Assembly (NCBI GenBank): GCA_030425925.1 | Contig: JAUHZO010000003.1 | Coordinates: 62,001 to 126,000, forward strand | Direction of reading: 5' to 3' | DNA: 64,000 bases | Origin: Alphaproteobacteria bacterium | Lineage (GTDB): Bacteria; Pseudomonadota; Alphaproteobacteria; Rhodobacterales; Rhodobacteraceae | Program-made: the position numbers and the translations under genes | Notes under the pieces: generated by a model | Databases searched by the model: none | What the model was told of the DNA's origin: nothing | The model's input: only the letters and a program-made list of their open reading frames with translations | Shown: piece by piece, positions 63,062 to 64,000 of the stretch | Layout of the letters: each line of letters opens with the position of its first letter | Position numbering within the stretch: position 1 is the stretch's first letter

Positions 63062-64000
63062 TCAGAAACCGGCTCCGCCAAAGCCCGACGGGGCGGGTTC
63101 GATCACCACAACCTGCCGGTTGCGGATCGTGGCCACGGCCAGCGCCCGCTGGTTCGTGCCGTCGGGCAAAAAGCGGAACATGCCGCCGGTGCCCTGGAAG
63201 CCTGTGGTGCGGCGCAGCGCCTTGCCGGTCAGCGCATCGCTCCGCCCGCTGCCGATCAGCTGTGCCACGGCGGAAACGCCGTCATACCCGAGGCTTGCCA
63301 GCGGGTTCGGTGCGCTGCCATGCGCCGCCTGGTAGGCGCTGTCGAAACGGGCCTGCTGTTCGCGGTTGGGCAGGGCAAAGACGGCCCCTTCGGCACCGGG
63401 CAACTCGAACAGGTCCGGCCGCACGTCCCAGCGGGTCAGGCCGATGAACTGTGTCTTGTCGGAGGTCGCCCCGTTCTCGGGCAGCAGGCGCAGCAGCATG
63501 GGTGTTGCGGCATTGGTGGCGTCGGCGGTGATGAACACGCTGTCGGCGGCACCCGAGGCCACCATGCGACCGGCATTCTGCGCCGTGGTGGTCACCGCCT
63601 CGATGGTCAGCGGATAGCCCTGGGCCGAGGCAACCATGCCATGGGTCGTGGCCGCGGTCTCGATCGCCTGGCGGGCGATATTGCCGGGCGTGTCATCGGG
63701 ATGCACGATCACAACCGACTTGCGGCCCTGCTTCCTGGCATAGCCGAGCAGCCGGTTTGCAGTGTTCTCGAAGGTCGGGCCGAGGATGAAGAGGTTGTCG
63801 CTGGCCCGCGCAACGCTGGTGGTGTTGGAAAAGCTCAGCACGTTGATGCCGTCATCCACCAGTTGTTCGGACGCCGCCAGAGAGGTGCCCGAAAAGAGCG
63901 GGCCCAGCACGATCTTGGCCCCCTCGTCGACGGCGCGCTGCGCCTGCGCGGCGGCGGTGGTTTCCGAACCGGCGGTGTCATACACCTTGAGCTGGATGTT
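63062..64000 (-). CDS. Penicillin-binding protein activator (LpoA-like), 5' truncated
   Basis: The frame stays open to the right window edge, so the N-terminus is missing. The visible 312 residues form a type I periplasmic-binding fold: GAKIVLGPLFSGTSLAASEQLVDDGINVLSFSN, ENTANRLLGYARKQGRKSVVIVHPDD and FIGLTRWDVRPDLFELPGAEGAVFALP. This matches the LpoA-like family, outer-membrane lipoproteins that stimulate PBP1A; branched-chain amino acid binding proteins share the fold. The gene is 2 bp upstream of glnD, on the same strand. Confidence 0.88.
   Translation of the reverse strand, partial: NIQLKVYDTAGSETTAAAQAQRAVDEGAKIVLGPLFSGTSLAASEQLVDDGINVLSFSNTTSVARASDNLFILGPTFENTANRLLGYARKQGRKSVVIVHPDDTPGNIARQAIETAATTHGMVASAQGYPLTIEAVTTTAQNAGRMVASGAADSVFITADATNAATPMLLRLLPENGATSDKTQFIGLTRWDVRPDLFELPGAEGAVFALPNREQQARFDSAYQAAHGSAPNPLASLGYDGVSAVAQLIGSGRSDALTGKALRRTTGFQGTGGMFRFLPDGTNQRALAVATIRNRQVVVIEPAPSGFGGAGF

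Noticed and set aside
60315-63335. Plus-strand open frame of 1006 codons opposite glnD
   Set aside because: It mirrors glnD, including its tandem duplication, and shows no domain.

Overview
The window is a 64 kb stretch of high-GC alphaproteobacterial chromosome. Gene content and protein style point to the order Rhodobacterales (Roseobacter group or Paracoccaceae). The evidence is a split F1-only ATP synthase operon (atpHAGDC), an aa3-type oxidase subunit IV micro-protein, an ETF:ubiquinone oxidoreductase, a DmdC-like acyl-CoA dehydrogenase, an fdhD-mobA-mobB-moeA block, DUF2125, DUF6356 and DUF465 proteins, and many short intergenic palindromes. No rRNA, tRNA, IS element, prophage or CRISPR array was seen. 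Almost everything looks like core chromosome, densely packed, with many ATGA or TGATG start/stop overlaps.

Layout. 1-9 kb: a truncated LysR regulator, DUF465, tRNA methyltransferase TrmN6 with DUF2007, polyprenyl diphosphate synthase, IspE with a TPR lipoprotein-like partner, nitroreductase, ETF-QO, GreA. 9-15.3 kb: a two-TM unknown gene, then a minus-strand molybdenum-cofactor operon (fdhD, mobA, mobB, an unknown DUF429-like gene, moeA), then the azlCD exporter. 15.3-24.3 kb: lipoprotein, oxidase subunit IV, an Lrp regulator divergent from DUF6356 and a class II amidotransferase, an acyl-CoA dehydrogenase/MBL pair, TsaC, a quinone reductase with YqgE, and a DsbD-alpha-like periplasmic protein. 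24.3-31.6 kb: an RND pump with its adaptor, MoaB, a secreted protein, and a family 4-like uracil-DNA glycosylase. 31.7-38.6 kb: pyrB, two unknown membrane genes, a dihydroorotase-like pseudoenzyme and plsY in one run, then alpha/beta hydrolase, HCCA-isomerase-like protein, prs and an H-type lectin. 38.7-43.7 kb: the ATP synthase F1 operon, closed by an intrinsic terminator. 44-49 kb: methyltransferase, gloB, clpA, M23 peptidase. 49-54.6 kb: a MotA/ExbB-like plus MotB/OmpA-like pair whose MotB-like member carries about 1,250 residues of coiled coil, including four tandem units of exactly 109 residues. 54.6-64 kb: ChaC, DUF2125, M20 peptidase, DUF4336, a family 5 solute-binding protein, a repeat array, glnD with an exact in-frame 57-bp tandem duplication, and a truncated penicillin-binding-protein activator.

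The best candidate for an undescribed system is the MotA/MotB-like pair with the giant repetitive coiled coil (49084-54600). Other notable signals are a pyrC-like gene that has lost its metal ligands and catalytic Asp, a uracil-DNA glycosylase lacking three of four Fe-S cysteines, an unknown gene locked inside the Moco operon, and at least five families of palindromic intergenic elements, two of which recur with conserved flanks but different, still base-paired, cores.
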